In this document: positions 53,991 to 64,000 of the stretch, one piece after another | Layout of the letters: the number at the start of each line of letters is the position of its first letter | How positions within the stretch are numbered: position 1 is the first letter of the stretch | DNA from: Owenia fusiformis | Taxonomy: Eukaryota; Annelida; Polychaeta; Sabellida; Oweniidae | DNA: 64,000 nucleotides | NCBI GenBank assembly: GCA_903813345.2 | Contig: CAIIXF020000008.1 | Coordinates: 6,397,341-6,461,340 of the forward strand | Direction of reading: 5' to 3' | Translations under genes and position numbers: made by a program | The notes under the pieces: generated by a model | What the model was told of the DNA's origin: nothing | Database searches by the model: none | What the model saw: only the letters and a program-made list of their open reading frames with translations

Positions 53991-55624
53991 CACTGGGGGG
54001 TATCGTGATGCAACAACACCGTGTTGTTGCATCAAGATGGCCAGACTTCCGGTGTTAGATTTTCGTACGATATTTTGTTTCCCAATTTAAACCCATTTCT
54101 AGGACGAGTTTCTCAATCAACCATACACGTGCAGTTAGCGCACGATCTATATTTAAAGAAATTGTCATTAGTATACATGTAGCATCATCAAGAAGCAATA
54201 AGTCCACGTTTTTAGTTCCTCACTATTGATGCAACAACACCAAACCGAAGATGCAACAACACTCCTCTAGATTTGAGCAATGATGCAGCAACACCAATTA
54301 ATAGTATAATTTCAGAAGACCATAAATCTCGAGAGGAACAGATTTTTAAATGCTACGATTGCGACACCGTTACCCATTACCCATTTGCGTTCTTCTCAAG
54401 GCATTCAAAATACACGTCCTGCGGGCGAAGATTCTTTACATATATTTTCAAAATTTATACTTTTAAATATCATAATGTAATGGACGTTGTTCTATAACAT
54501 AGTTCAATCGCCTTTAACATGGCAAGCTACAGTAACCCAATCTATTTTCATAAACCACTGTTCCATAGCTTGATGACCCTGACTCCATTTAGTATCATTC
54601 AAAATGGTGGACAAACATCTTTCGTTCTCGGTAAACATGACGAGCTATTGGAAATTATCTGTCATCCATCTATAGAACAGTGATAAACTAGATATAGTAG
54701 ATGTACGTTACCACTGTTTATCAAAATATAGCTAAAACAGTTTCACTGTAACATTCGTGAGCTTATCGGAGAACATTTCAAAAAGCATGTTAATGAGATG
54801 ATTGCTTCATCTATGATATGATATGATTCTTTATTTCCTCCAATTTGGAGAGCCAACGAGTAAAAACGTACCCTGCGCGCAGAGTCTAGTTAAACTACGA
54901 AGCTCTCTTTTAAGAAGTGAAGTCAAACGAATGCAAAGGGTAGTAAAAACGTCTAATTGACTTTATTAGGGAGGTTTAGTTACACGTTTAATGAAAATCT
55001 TGCACGGTGCACATGTAGAAGTATTGCTCTCTGTGGATTCGTTCTCTCCGACTAAGTAAAAAGGTAAACAAAAGTGATAGGATTTAGGGCCCAAAAAGGT
55101 AAACTGATAGGGGTACAGTAATCCCAAATTCCCCCCGGGCCCTCGGGACATATCATATTGTCTCTCGGAATAAAATCAATATTGAATCCCTCTTAGTAAA
55201 TAACCTCTATACAATAGCATTGTATAACTGCAATATCATTAAACCAACACTCATCCTATACAACTCTTGAGAACGATGTACAACTCCTGGATAGCGTACA
55301 CGACTCCTGAGCAGCGTATACAACTCTTCAACTTGATAAATGACGTCATACTTTGGGTGGGATAACAAAGGATATACAATATACAATTGTAGACCTCTCT
55401 TGAGGTCAACTGTCAAAATTGTATACCGATACTGTAAACCTTGAAAGTTCTGTTGACCGAGACCGGAGATCTAGGTCAACAGTACTCTCAGTGTTTACTG
55501 CTAAGGTATACACTTTGGTCAGTTGACCGAATAGAGAGGTGAACAATTGTTTGTTAGTCCGAAGAATATAATAATTGGACGAATATATAATCGAATATCA
55601 AGTGAACATATTTGATAATTAGAG

Positions 55625-55740
55625 GTTATGTCACTATCGTGGCATATATGCCCGAGGTCTCAGTGATATATGGCCCGATCTTGGGAGGGACATTGATCTC
55701 TGAGAACCGAGGGCATATGTGCCACGATAGTTACATAAAC
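55625..55740. repeat. Hairpin with ~29-bp arms nested in the 2.78-kb element
   Basis: gttatgtcactatcgtggca plus tatatgccc at 55625-55653 pairs with gggcatatgtgccacgatag plus ttacataaac at 55711-55740, with few mismatches. Confidence 0.75.
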
Positions 55741-55743
55741 GAT

Positions 55744-55985
55744 TTATAACATACCTATGATGATGTAGACTGGTCAGAGAGTACAGTTTTCTAATAGAAT
55801 TGACAAACAAATGGTTTGAAAATGATTGAAATGAGTTGCTCGCGCAGTTTTATCTTCGATTGATTGGTTATGACGTCAGCGCCTTGACCAATCAGAAAGT
55901 TAGCGGGCGCGGGCTTTTCACAACTTATATTGGCCCGCTGTCTTGTGTACACTTTGCACTATGCATCATCATAGGTATGTTATAA
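55744..55985. mobile_element. 242-bp nested miniature element with 22-bp perfect inverted ends
   Basis: ttataacatacctatgatga (55744 on) is the reverse complement of the sequence ending at 55985. Inside lie tgattggttatgacgtcagc and gaccaatcag, a CRE between two inverted CCAAT boxes. It was probably inserted into the larger element. Confidence 0.75.
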
Positions 55986-57261
55986 GTAAAGTTATCATAT
56001 TTTAGCAAAAAATCTCAAAACCGTCGAATACTTGTAATTTTTTACACAACTTATTTTTTCAAAATTAAAAAAAAAATCAACATTCAAAAAACATTTTTTC
56101 AAAAGTAGCGGTCAACAGTACCTAGTAGCGGTCAGCAGTACATATTGTTGTCCGCTCATCAACCAATCAGAAATGAGTATTTCAATTGAGGTACAAACAA
56201 CAAAATGACTGATATCTGTTGTCTTTCCATGATTATATTCTTAGTTATTTGTATACAATGTCCATACGGTAAATCAAGGGCATTTAATTTAGAAAATGTT
56301 CGTATAATAATCTTTATTTTTCAGATACAAATACATTAAGAAACCAAACAAAATACGTTTCATTCATGGACCACGGACTCACGCGTTTTATTCATGTCCC
56401 GACCAACACCTGTAAACAGGACATAAACAGTTTCTCTTGTTGTTCAATGATACATTATATTGGCGTTTTTGCATCAGCACATTGGTGTTGTTGTATCATC
56501 GATAATAAACAGAGTGGTGTTGTTGCATCAATAGTGAGGAATTAAAACCGCGAAATTATAGCTTCTTGATGATGCTACATGTATACTAACGACAGTTTTT
56601 CAAAATATAGATCATGCGCTAGCTGCATGTGTATGATTATTGAGCAACTCGTCCTAGAAATGGGTTTAAATTGGGAAAACAAAATATCGTTCGAAAATCG
56701 ATCACCGGAAGTCTGGCCATCTTGATGCAACAACACGGTGTTGTTGCATCACGATACCCCCCAGTGTGTTTGTTCTTAAGAACTGAAACATCTGGTGAAG
56801 ACATGGATGTAACACAGACTTAACGCAAGATCATAAGATCTCTTTCATTTATTTTTTTAAATAGTCACTTCAGGTTTTTTCTTTAATTATCCAAGCTCAG
56901 ATTACTTGAAGGCTTTGGTTCCATTTAATCAGCAGTAAATTCATTGTGTTAAAACATCTAGGCAGATATACATATATACATGATTCTATTTCTGGCTAAT
57001 TGTCAAGCGCAATCATGCGTGCAGTTCTGTGTTGGTTTATCATTGAGCCCTTGTGCCTTATGCGGAGCCTCGAGGTTGTATATATTTCCATGTCTTGCCT
57101 AGTCCCTCGATGGATAGGCCTCTTGTCATTCTTGTAAGCAATCAACAATATAGTTGACTAATGTATGTATATATACTGTATATATTACATGCAGCACCAT
57201 TTCATTTGACCATTAACATAATTTATGCATTAAACATGCAAATTAGAAAACAGTCTCGCAG

Positions 57262-60200
57262 TTAATCCCAACCCCCTGTTAATTTGTGGAACAGCTTTTC
57301 ATCCAGAGTCTGATTCTTATCTCCTGATCGCATTGACAAGAAAATATATCCACCTAGGAACTCATGAACGATTTTACAGTCTGCGGTTAAACATGACATT
57401 GCAATGTTCTCTTGGTGTCCCGTGTTTTGGTCCTTGAATTTCACCATAACTTGTTTGATCTCCCAGTTCACGTACCATTCTTCCATTGTGTTGTAGCGCC
57501 ATGTCTTATTGGCATCTCCAGAGTTAAGGTCCATACGCATTATGCGGTTAGAAGCTACTCCTAATAATTCCTGGAATATAAATGGATGGAATTTTTAATA
57601 CACAAAATCAAAGGCATGTAGATTCTGTACAAAAAGTTCTATCTATCTGTAAAACATGTATTCAGATAAGATGAACCATGGGCACCCTGGGTATAGTCTG
57701 TCACGTGACTTCATGGATGACGTGTGCGCGAGTGATTCGCATTTTCTTTCGCTTGAGGTTTGTTATCACACTTTTTACATGTTTTAAGATTTTGTATCTC
57801 TGTGAAACTTGTCCCGTACTATCAATGTCTGAAGACGATCTAATTCACCAAATATCTCATCCAAGCGTGTCCGGTTAAAGAGAAATTCGCACTTTTGTGT
57901 CTCGCAAAATGACGTGTGCGCGAGTAAATCGAATTTTACGAAGGATGGGTGCGCGAGTCTAAAATATTTTTATTCACTTGAGACAATTCTGCAAGCTAAG
58001 GCAGAATACAACTCACGTGACATTTGTTTTTGTCATCTTAAAGTAGTATGTTAAAGAATAGTTTGCTATTTTGTAGATGTTTCATGTATGGCACATACAT
58101 GTCTACGTTTAATGACAATAAATGTTTTGAAATAGCTTGTAGGGCTGTCCGGCATTGCAGGTGAATTAAAATTTGAACCAAAAATTGAATTAAATTTTTG
58201 GCGGTCTCATAAAACCGGCAGCATATTCATTTATTGACATCCCATACAAGGAGGGGGGTCAGAGTTGTTATGTGGTTACTCGGCATCCGCCACGATCAGA
58301 ACCATGTAAGGAATAGTAAGGGGAAGCCCATGATACCAAGTAATATCAAATAATTATAGGAGCTTCTAACTTCTTCCGCATCCCCACCCTTGGTATACGC
58401 AGCTGACGAAATGGACCGGTATGGGTCAAAAGCTGGACCTGTACGGGTGAACTTTGGGGGTACTTAAAATCATTCGGAGGGATCATATATTTCAACTTAG
58501 ATACGAAGAAGTCAATATTGAGCAAGTTATAGCTGTTTTAAATTCAAATAAAACCGTTAACCCGTACCGGTCCAGCTTTTGACCCGTACCGATCCATTTT
58601 GTCAGCTGCGTATACCAAGGGTGGGGATGCGGAAGAAGTTAGAAGCTCCTATAATTATTTGATATTACTTGGTATCATGGGCTTCCCCTTACTATTCCTT
58701 ACATGGTTCTGATCGTGGCGGATGCCGAGTAACCACATTACAACTCTGACCCCCCCCCTTGTATGGGATGTCAATTAATGAATATGCTGCCGGTTTTATG
58801 AGACCGCCAAAAATTTAATTCAATTTTTGGTTCAAATTTTAATTCACCTGCAATGCCGGACAGCCCTACAAGCTATTTCAAAACATTTATTGTCATTAAA
58901 CGTAGACATGTATGTGCCATACATGAAACATCTACAAAATAGCAAACTATTCTTGAACATACTACTTTAAGATGACAAAAACAAATGTCACGTGAGTTGT
59001 ATTCTGCCTAAGCTTGCAGAATTGTCTCAAGTGAATAAAAATATTTAGACTTGCGCACCCATCCTTCGTAAAATTCGATTTACTCGCGCACACGTCATTT
59101 TGCGAGACACAAAAGTGCGAATTTCTCTTTAACCGGGACACGCTTGGATGAGATATTTGGTGAATTAGATCGTCTTCAGACATTGATGGTACGGGACAAG
59201 TTTCACAGAGATACAAAATCTTCAACATGTAAAAAGTGTGATTACAAACCTCAAGCGAAAGAAAATGCGAATCACTCGCGCACACGTCATCCATGAAGTC
59301 ACGTGACAGACTATACCCAGGGTGATGGGGTTCCAAGAGAAAACTGGAAACATTCCGATGTATAAAAAAAACATATCGACATATGATTTAAGTAATTAGT
59401 ATAACCATTCTGGCAATTTTCGCAGCAATTGTGCTCAGGAAATTCACTTCTTTTGGATTATGAAATGAAATAATTTTGTTATCAGCTAAATAATTTGAGA
59501 TACATCAAAAATATTTACCAATTATTGCATAATGATAGCAATCTTGTAATTTTGATGATTTTGAATATTTTGTCAAATTGCTATCCACAATTAACTACAG
59601 TATTAGAGAAACTTGAACTAACGAGGTGAAGTCACAACTCACAACTGATTCTGTATATCGTTATATTCTCGTGAGTATATGATATATTCACTCGTTCCCT
59701 TCAGTGACTCGTGAATATATCATATACTCTCTTGAGTATAAACACGATATACGGAATCAACCATTATATAACCTTATATTATGTTATGGTTCTCTAATGT
59801 TTTATTCTTTAATGTCACTTTGTAAGGATATACAATGTATGTCAAAACAACCGACCATGATATATAAATATTAAAACGTTTTCCTAATGTTTCAATCATT
59901 TGTGGATCATTTAGTCTTTATACACTGATAGTACTGACCTCTTTCTTGCTTCCCCTGAACTTCACAATGAAATAAGTGACACCATATTCTGGCAGGGCTT
60001 GCCAAGCCTTGATGTAGTTCATCTTAGCTTCTATCAGATTCATGTCACGCACATTAGCATGGGCCTCTAAGATACGTTGGCTTATCTGGAATAAAAGTTC
60101 ATTGTTTAGTAACAGTCAAAACAAGCTCTCTCTTTATTGCAAAACTAGATGGTTTGTCAAGGAATTAAATACAAACAAATTGAGTTTGAATTACACTGTA

Positions 60201-63200
60201 AAATCTTTATGTATAATACAGGGTGTCCGGAAAGTAAAGATACAAATACTCTAATCTTAAGAGATTTAGTTTTTTTGTAATGAAATCGCTACAGATTGTA
60301 GAGGAACTACATTACAATACATCTACCAACTTTTATAACATATAGTCTAAATGTGTGAAAGTTACGGTTGTCATGGTTATGGTTGTAAGGGGTATGCGGA
60401 GCAGTTCCAGGATATCGATAAATTGTGATAAATTGCTAAAATATAACCATTTGAAATAGTGTTTATTATTGTATTTCTTATCAGTTTTTTGTTTTGTTCA
60501 ATATTGTATTCTTGCTGCCATAGTATTCTCTTTAGTAAAACGATATCATAGATACATATCAGAACTTTGTAATGTCACAAGTATAATCAAAGAAAAAGAG
60601 TATATAAGTGCTTAGAGAAAAGGGTCCCTGGATTAATAGGAAAGTCAATAGTGCACCTCCATGCCTCCACAGTCAATGCTCCAATACACAAAGCAAATAA
60701 AACAAGTCTTACAATTGACATTAACCTTTTTGTACAATGGCCCATATTCCCCTGATAATGTTCCGTTGGACTTCTACATTAATGAATATGTTAAAGCAAT
60801 TTGTGAGAAGTTCAACATAAAAATGAGACTCGGCTGGAAGCCAATGTTATCAGCAATCTTAGAGACTGACAGCAAAGGTTTTGTCAGGTCTTGAATCTCC
60901 GGTCAAAATGCGCCAAGAATGTTTAGACAAAGGTGGAAAATACATAATACTGGATAACAGTAGTAATGTCAAATGATTAAATAATGTTACAGTACTAATC
61001 CTTTTACTGTTGTGGTACATAATTTGATGCATAATAGCAACAGACGACGGAGTGTCAAGATGATATGAACAGGAGAAAAGAATTATAAAACATAATTGTG
61101 ACGCTGCTCCACATACCCGCGACTCCTGTTACCATAACAACCATAACTTTTTTATTTTGAAACAATTTATCAAGACAGTTGCAGGATAAATTGTTACAAT
61201 GTCATTCTACAATCTGTAGCAATTTCATCTCACAATAAGTAAATCTAATGAAATTAGAGCTTTTGTATCTTTACTTTCCGGACACCCTGTATGTATACTA
61301 ATGTTTGTTACATGTGGATATATATTTTCTACGAGAGTGATCACTCTTTTGGAAGGCTTAGATTAAAACTGCAGGCCTCTACCTTTTAAGTACCTCTCAG
61401 AAAATTCATAAAATCTATCTGAGATTATTTATTTTATTTAGAACATTGGGGGCCTTTATACCTTATCTTGAAAGACCCCATAGACATTTTCAATAAAACA
61501 CTTCACTTACAACTTTATTTTTGATCTTCTTTAAGAACCTAGGAGCCACGAAATCTTCAGGTTGTATATCAACAGTGTTTGGATTAATGGAGGGTCCATG
61601 AGATGGGTGTTGCATACTCAAAAATGCAAGGATAGATTTCACCTCTGCGTCGTAGGAACTGTCTGCCATTGTCTTTCCTTTAGATGCTAATTTACATGCT
61701 GCCATCCACTTAGCATATTGGTCCTCCTAGAAATGAAAAATCAAAACTTTAGTATTTTTAAAAAAAAAGAATGTACTGAGATACAAGATTAAGTTATTTA
61801 TAAGAAAATACAGGAAACAAAAAGTAAATTGAAAAATAATATCATTGTACAATTCAAGTTGTAACAATTACATTTAAATAATATGAATCAAATGTTTACA
61901 TTACATCTATAGGATATAACAAATAAATATTTCAACAATAAATAATAACAAAGTACTCTTACATTTTCACACCTAATCCAATTTTCAGTTAAACCATCTG
62001 GAGACGGGACAAATAATTTAATGCCATATTTGGCACTAGCGATATTAACATCTGGACTCACTTCACACCCTACAAAAGTATAAAACATGATTAATTATAA
62101 TATTATTCAAAAAAACAATGTAAGCAACACTTAAAATAGCTGGCTATATCATAAGTAATGTATAAATATAATAACAAGGCATTAACATGCAAAATGTCAC
62201 CACAACAAAGTTGGCGACAATAATAATATGTCACCAATTCTGGCGGTGACATAAAGAATGAGTCATATAATGTTGCTTGAGTGAATTTCATATTGAGTTT
62301 ACTGGATTTTTATGTCATCAGATTAAGTTGGAAATGCATAAAAACAATAGGAAGTTTAAGCTTGCAATGTTTTTCACAACCCAAATGAGAACGGAAAATA
62401 TTCAAGCAATGTATTTGTATGGGCGATTGGTCATACGTATAGGTTAGTGTTTCAATTTTTTATGTAAGCTTAAACTCTCCATTCACTCCAAAGTACCCAA
62501 AAATCTGACAATATCTAGAATAAAAATAATGAATGGTCAAGATCGGGGAAAGTTGAAACACTGGATTAACCCCAACCATAAATAAACTGAATAATAGATT
62601 TGGCAAGAAATATATCCCGCTTTCTTGAAAACCAATTAGGGTAATTCAATTGGACCATATCCAAATCAAAACAAAACATATCCTCAATGGTCCACTTCAA
62701 GTGATAAATATCTGAAATGTATCCAAATCCTACAACAAATATTTACAGAATTTTAATTTGTGTTATCATAAGTAAGAGGAGAAACTATCAATTTCACCTA
62801 ATTAGGAAATTCCTAAAATTTTAAAGTATGACAATGAAGCATTAACAAAGAATGAGTTCATACACACATGGATTTCAAGTCTGTTGAAATATAAACAGAT
62901 TAATAATTTGGTCGTTAAATAATCTTGCAAAGTATATACATGCAGAACTAAGTACTTTCATTGAAGGTTCAAGTTCTACCTTTTTCATACAGTGGTACAT
63001 ATGTGCAAACATTACATGTACATATGCCCATTGGATTTTTTCTTAGCTATTTCCACTTCACTTTTCCATTAATTTTCTGTTTTAAATTTGGGCACCATAA
63101 AATGTTATCAAGACGCTGATTGTTGTGGTAGTTACCTTTAAGATTTATTCTGGTCATTGGGTTGGCATCTTCCTTGCTTCTGTACATTGATACATGTGTA

Positions 63201-63661
63201 TCTTTGAATGTGAACCAGTATTTTTTGTAGGCCTTTAATGTGAACTTTTTGGGCCTGAAAAAGTCAAACAAATCTGAATTAATTTCAATGTTGCTTCGTT
63301 TCTGATTTTTGTAGTCATATATTATATATTATTCAACAACATAAAACATGATGAAAAACATTTGAAAAAAAATTATGAAGAATTCAAACTGACTATTTCT
63401 ATTCTATTATATCTTTACTTCAGCCTGGGATACAATAAAATGCACAATATTTATAAGTTTAGATACATCAATAAAAACTTACTTGAAGTGTTTGAGGTAA
63501 TCGTGCAATTCTGGTATATTTGTGATGTCACCAGGTGATGTGATAGTGGAGCCCTCTAGTGACACCTGGAGGTCCATTAGGGCAGCATCTATATCGTCAT
63601 CTGCTGATTGGTTAGCAGTGCCATCTACTAAATCTTGGGGCTCTGACACTTGAAGATTCAC
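57262..63661 (-). CDS. FERMT2: Kindlin (fermitin family, FERMT2-like), 3' exons, partial
   Basis: Kindlins are FERM-domain adaptors that bind integrin beta tails with talin at focal adhesions. Exons in coding order: 63661-63483, 63254-63136, 62069-61963, 61726-61511, 60085-59939 and 57570-57262 (1077 nt, 358 aa, TAA at 57262-57264). Phases all match. The first covers the F2 segment before the PH insert ([19 protein letters not shown]). The next two give the PH domain ([39 protein letters not shown]). Then come [40 protein letters not shown], and the F3/PTB lobe with [20 protein letters not shown] and [14 protein letters not shown], ending [10 protein letters not shown]. The position matching the integrin-contacting Gln-Trp of human kindlins reads Glu-Trp here. 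Upstream exons (F0, F1) lie beyond the right edge. Minus-strand AATAAA lies near 56850. Introns hold a giant palindrome and a mariner. Confidence 0.94.
57683..59324. mobile_element. 1.64-kb giant palindrome (foldback-type element) in the last kindlin intron
   Basis: Arm 57683-58452 and arm 58556-59324 are near-perfect reverse complements (about 770 bp each) around a 103-bp spacer. The ends are CACCCTGGGTATAGTC and its complement. The direct duplication atggg flanks the element (57678-57682 and 59325-59329). Mirror-image frames on both strands are not genes. The duplication and clean ends argue for transposition of a foldback element over an assembly error. High arm similarity suggests a recent event or gene conversion. 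Confidence 0.88.
59645..59759. mobile_element. Hairpin element with ~50-bp arms in kindlin intron
   Basis: ctgattctgtatatcg, gtgagtatatgatatattca and ctcg pair with gactcgtgaatatatcatat, ctcttgagtat and cgatatacggaatca around a short loop. Confidence 0.7.
60219..61289. mobile_element. Decayed mariner/Tc1 transposon, 1071 bp, TA-flanked
   Basis: The ends CAGGGTGTCCGGAAAGT and ACTTTCCGGACACCCTG are exact inverted copies. Inverted similarity continues for about 170 bp (gatacaaa, tctaatcttaa; tacagattgtag / ctacaatctgta; gttgtcatggttatgg; atgcggagcag / ctgctccacat). TA flanks both ends (60217-60218 and 61290-61291). An open frame at 60661-60894 carries [20 protein letters not shown], matching the last catalytic block of mariner-type DDE/D transposases, with the Asp of SPDNVP. 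Upstream catalytic Asp motifs were not found, so the transposase is a relic. Confidence 0.85.
62170..62252. repeat. Interspersed short repeat with TGTCACCA...GGTGACA, copy 3 (kindlin intron)
   Basis: caaggcattaacatgcaaaa, tgtcaccac, then taataatatgtcaccaattc and tggcggtgacata. The first string also occurs near 2263 (caaggcattaacatgacaaa), and the second matches copies at 65-83 and 4501-4532. Confidence 0.6.
62260..63130. other. Kindlin intron sequence without recognised features
   Basis: Lies between the two PH-domain exons. AT-rich, with no conserved frame, clear inverted repeat or tandem array that I could identify apart from the short repeat at its left edge. Confidence 0.45.
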
Positions 63662-64000
63662 CTGAGAAATAAAAAAAGAAATCTTGCAGCTTTATAAAGT
63701 GTAATCTACTTCCGTTACAAAATGGTTGAATTAAAAGAGTATGCAAAAGTACAAGAAACATTTTTTGCTGTAAAATTCATGAAAAAGTACCATCTATGGT
63801 ATGACAAATAGATCCTCTGTTTAGAAAATATGTCTCTTATTATTTGGAAAAAAGTGAAAAGATGGGATCCAAGTCCATGGTGTTTTAAAGTTGAATTAAT
63901 AATATATTGAATTTATACTTAGAGACTTTAATTGAAAGAAAACATATTTAGTGAAAATTGTATTTCCTCATGTTCAACAATGCCACATGATTAGAATTTC

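Larger units (their letters stand above)
53991..56766. mobile_element. 2.78-kb element with ~250-bp terminal inverted repeats and GATGCAACAACAC subterminal repeats
   Basis: The ends CACTGGGGGGTATCGTGATG and its complement are exact. The arms (53991-54242 and 56516-56766) are about 90% similar. A direct tgttt flanks the element (53986-53990 and 56767-56771). GATGCAACAACAC or a close variant occurs about nine times near the ends, including a 12-bp-arm palindrome at each tip (54007-54033 and 56723-56749). No transposase was recognised; the interior is made of smaller hairpins (54536-54680, 55392-55545, 55625-55740, 55744-55985). A non-autonomous cut-and-paste transposon is likely. The CAC... ends and 5-bp duplication recall Transib, but that is tentative. 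The kindlin 3' UTR probably lies just to the right. Confidence 0.85.

Noticed and set aside
57683-59324. The palindrome as a simple assembly artefact
   Set aside because: Possible in principle, but clean terminal sequences and the flanking atggg duplication favour a real insertion; long reads would decide.
57678-59336. Mirror-image frames at 57678-57878 (+) and 58962-59336 (-) as a duplicated gene
   Set aside because: They are the same sequence in the two arms of the palindromic element, with no recognised domain.
60661-60894. A standalone host gene of 77 aa
   Set aside because: Lies inside the TA-flanked mariner and matches a transposase catalytic block.

Overview
This is an AT-rich stretch of an animal nuclear genome. 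The genes have introns with GT/AG borders, most introns are 0.3-3 kb, several 5' ends are spliced non-coding exons, and introns and spacers are full of short inverted-repeat transposons and tandem repeats. All recognisable proteins are conserved bilaterian ones (PSMC4, CLHC1, MBIP, PPM1A/B, SPRTN, kindlin). Divergence from the human proteins and the repeat content suggest a marine invertebrate, perhaps a lophotrochozoan or an invertebrate deuterostome. The sequence alone does not settle which. There are no bacterial operons, CRISPR arrays or phage genes.

Layout: (1) 491-5207, minus, 5' exons of the proteasome ATPase PSMC4, running off the left edge. (2) 6815-15058, plus, complete 10-exon CLHC1, 615 aa. 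(3) 19029-20639, minus, an intronless coding region for a 536-aa C2H2 zinc-finger protein. (4) 25796-26461, plus, a short MBIP in one coding exon. (5) 32668-40732, minus, a PP2C phosphatase of the PPM1A/B type, 385 aa, with a candidate alternative 3' exon. (6) 41824-49039, plus, the DNA-protein-crosslink protease SPRTN, 850 aa. (7) 57262-63661, minus, 3' exons of a kindlin (FERMT), running off the right edge. The seven genes strictly alternate in strand, giving three divergent and three convergent pairs. They are housekeeping or cell-biological genes with no evident shared pathway.

The rest is mainly repeats. Three divergent gene spacers (5.2-6.8, 20.7-25.8, 40.7-41.8 kb) hold promoters. The convergent spacers (15-19, 26.5-32.7, 49-57 kb) hold 3' UTRs and mobile elements. 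Elements whose ends can be placed: a 490-bp TTAA-flanked element carrying a tRNA-like sequence (9594-10083), an 824-bp hAT-like element (21615-22438), a 5'-truncated LINE (about 23957-24606), a 2.78-kb element with 250-bp inverted ends and subterminal repeats (53991-56766), a 1.64-kb almost entirely palindromic element (57683-59324), and mariner-type elements at 16781-17530, 39174-39491, 52204-52267 and 60219-61289.

The most unusual observation is in SPRTN intron 1. The 3' splice site plus the first ~50 nt of exon 2 has been duplicated about ten times with a 76-bp period. This leaves a ladder of decoy acceptors upstream of the real exon, and in the intact copies each acceptor TAG doubles as the stop codon of the copy before it.

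All homology statements come from recognising protein families by eye. Exon borders were placed by hand from splice consensus, reading frame and family alignment; no search or computation was run.
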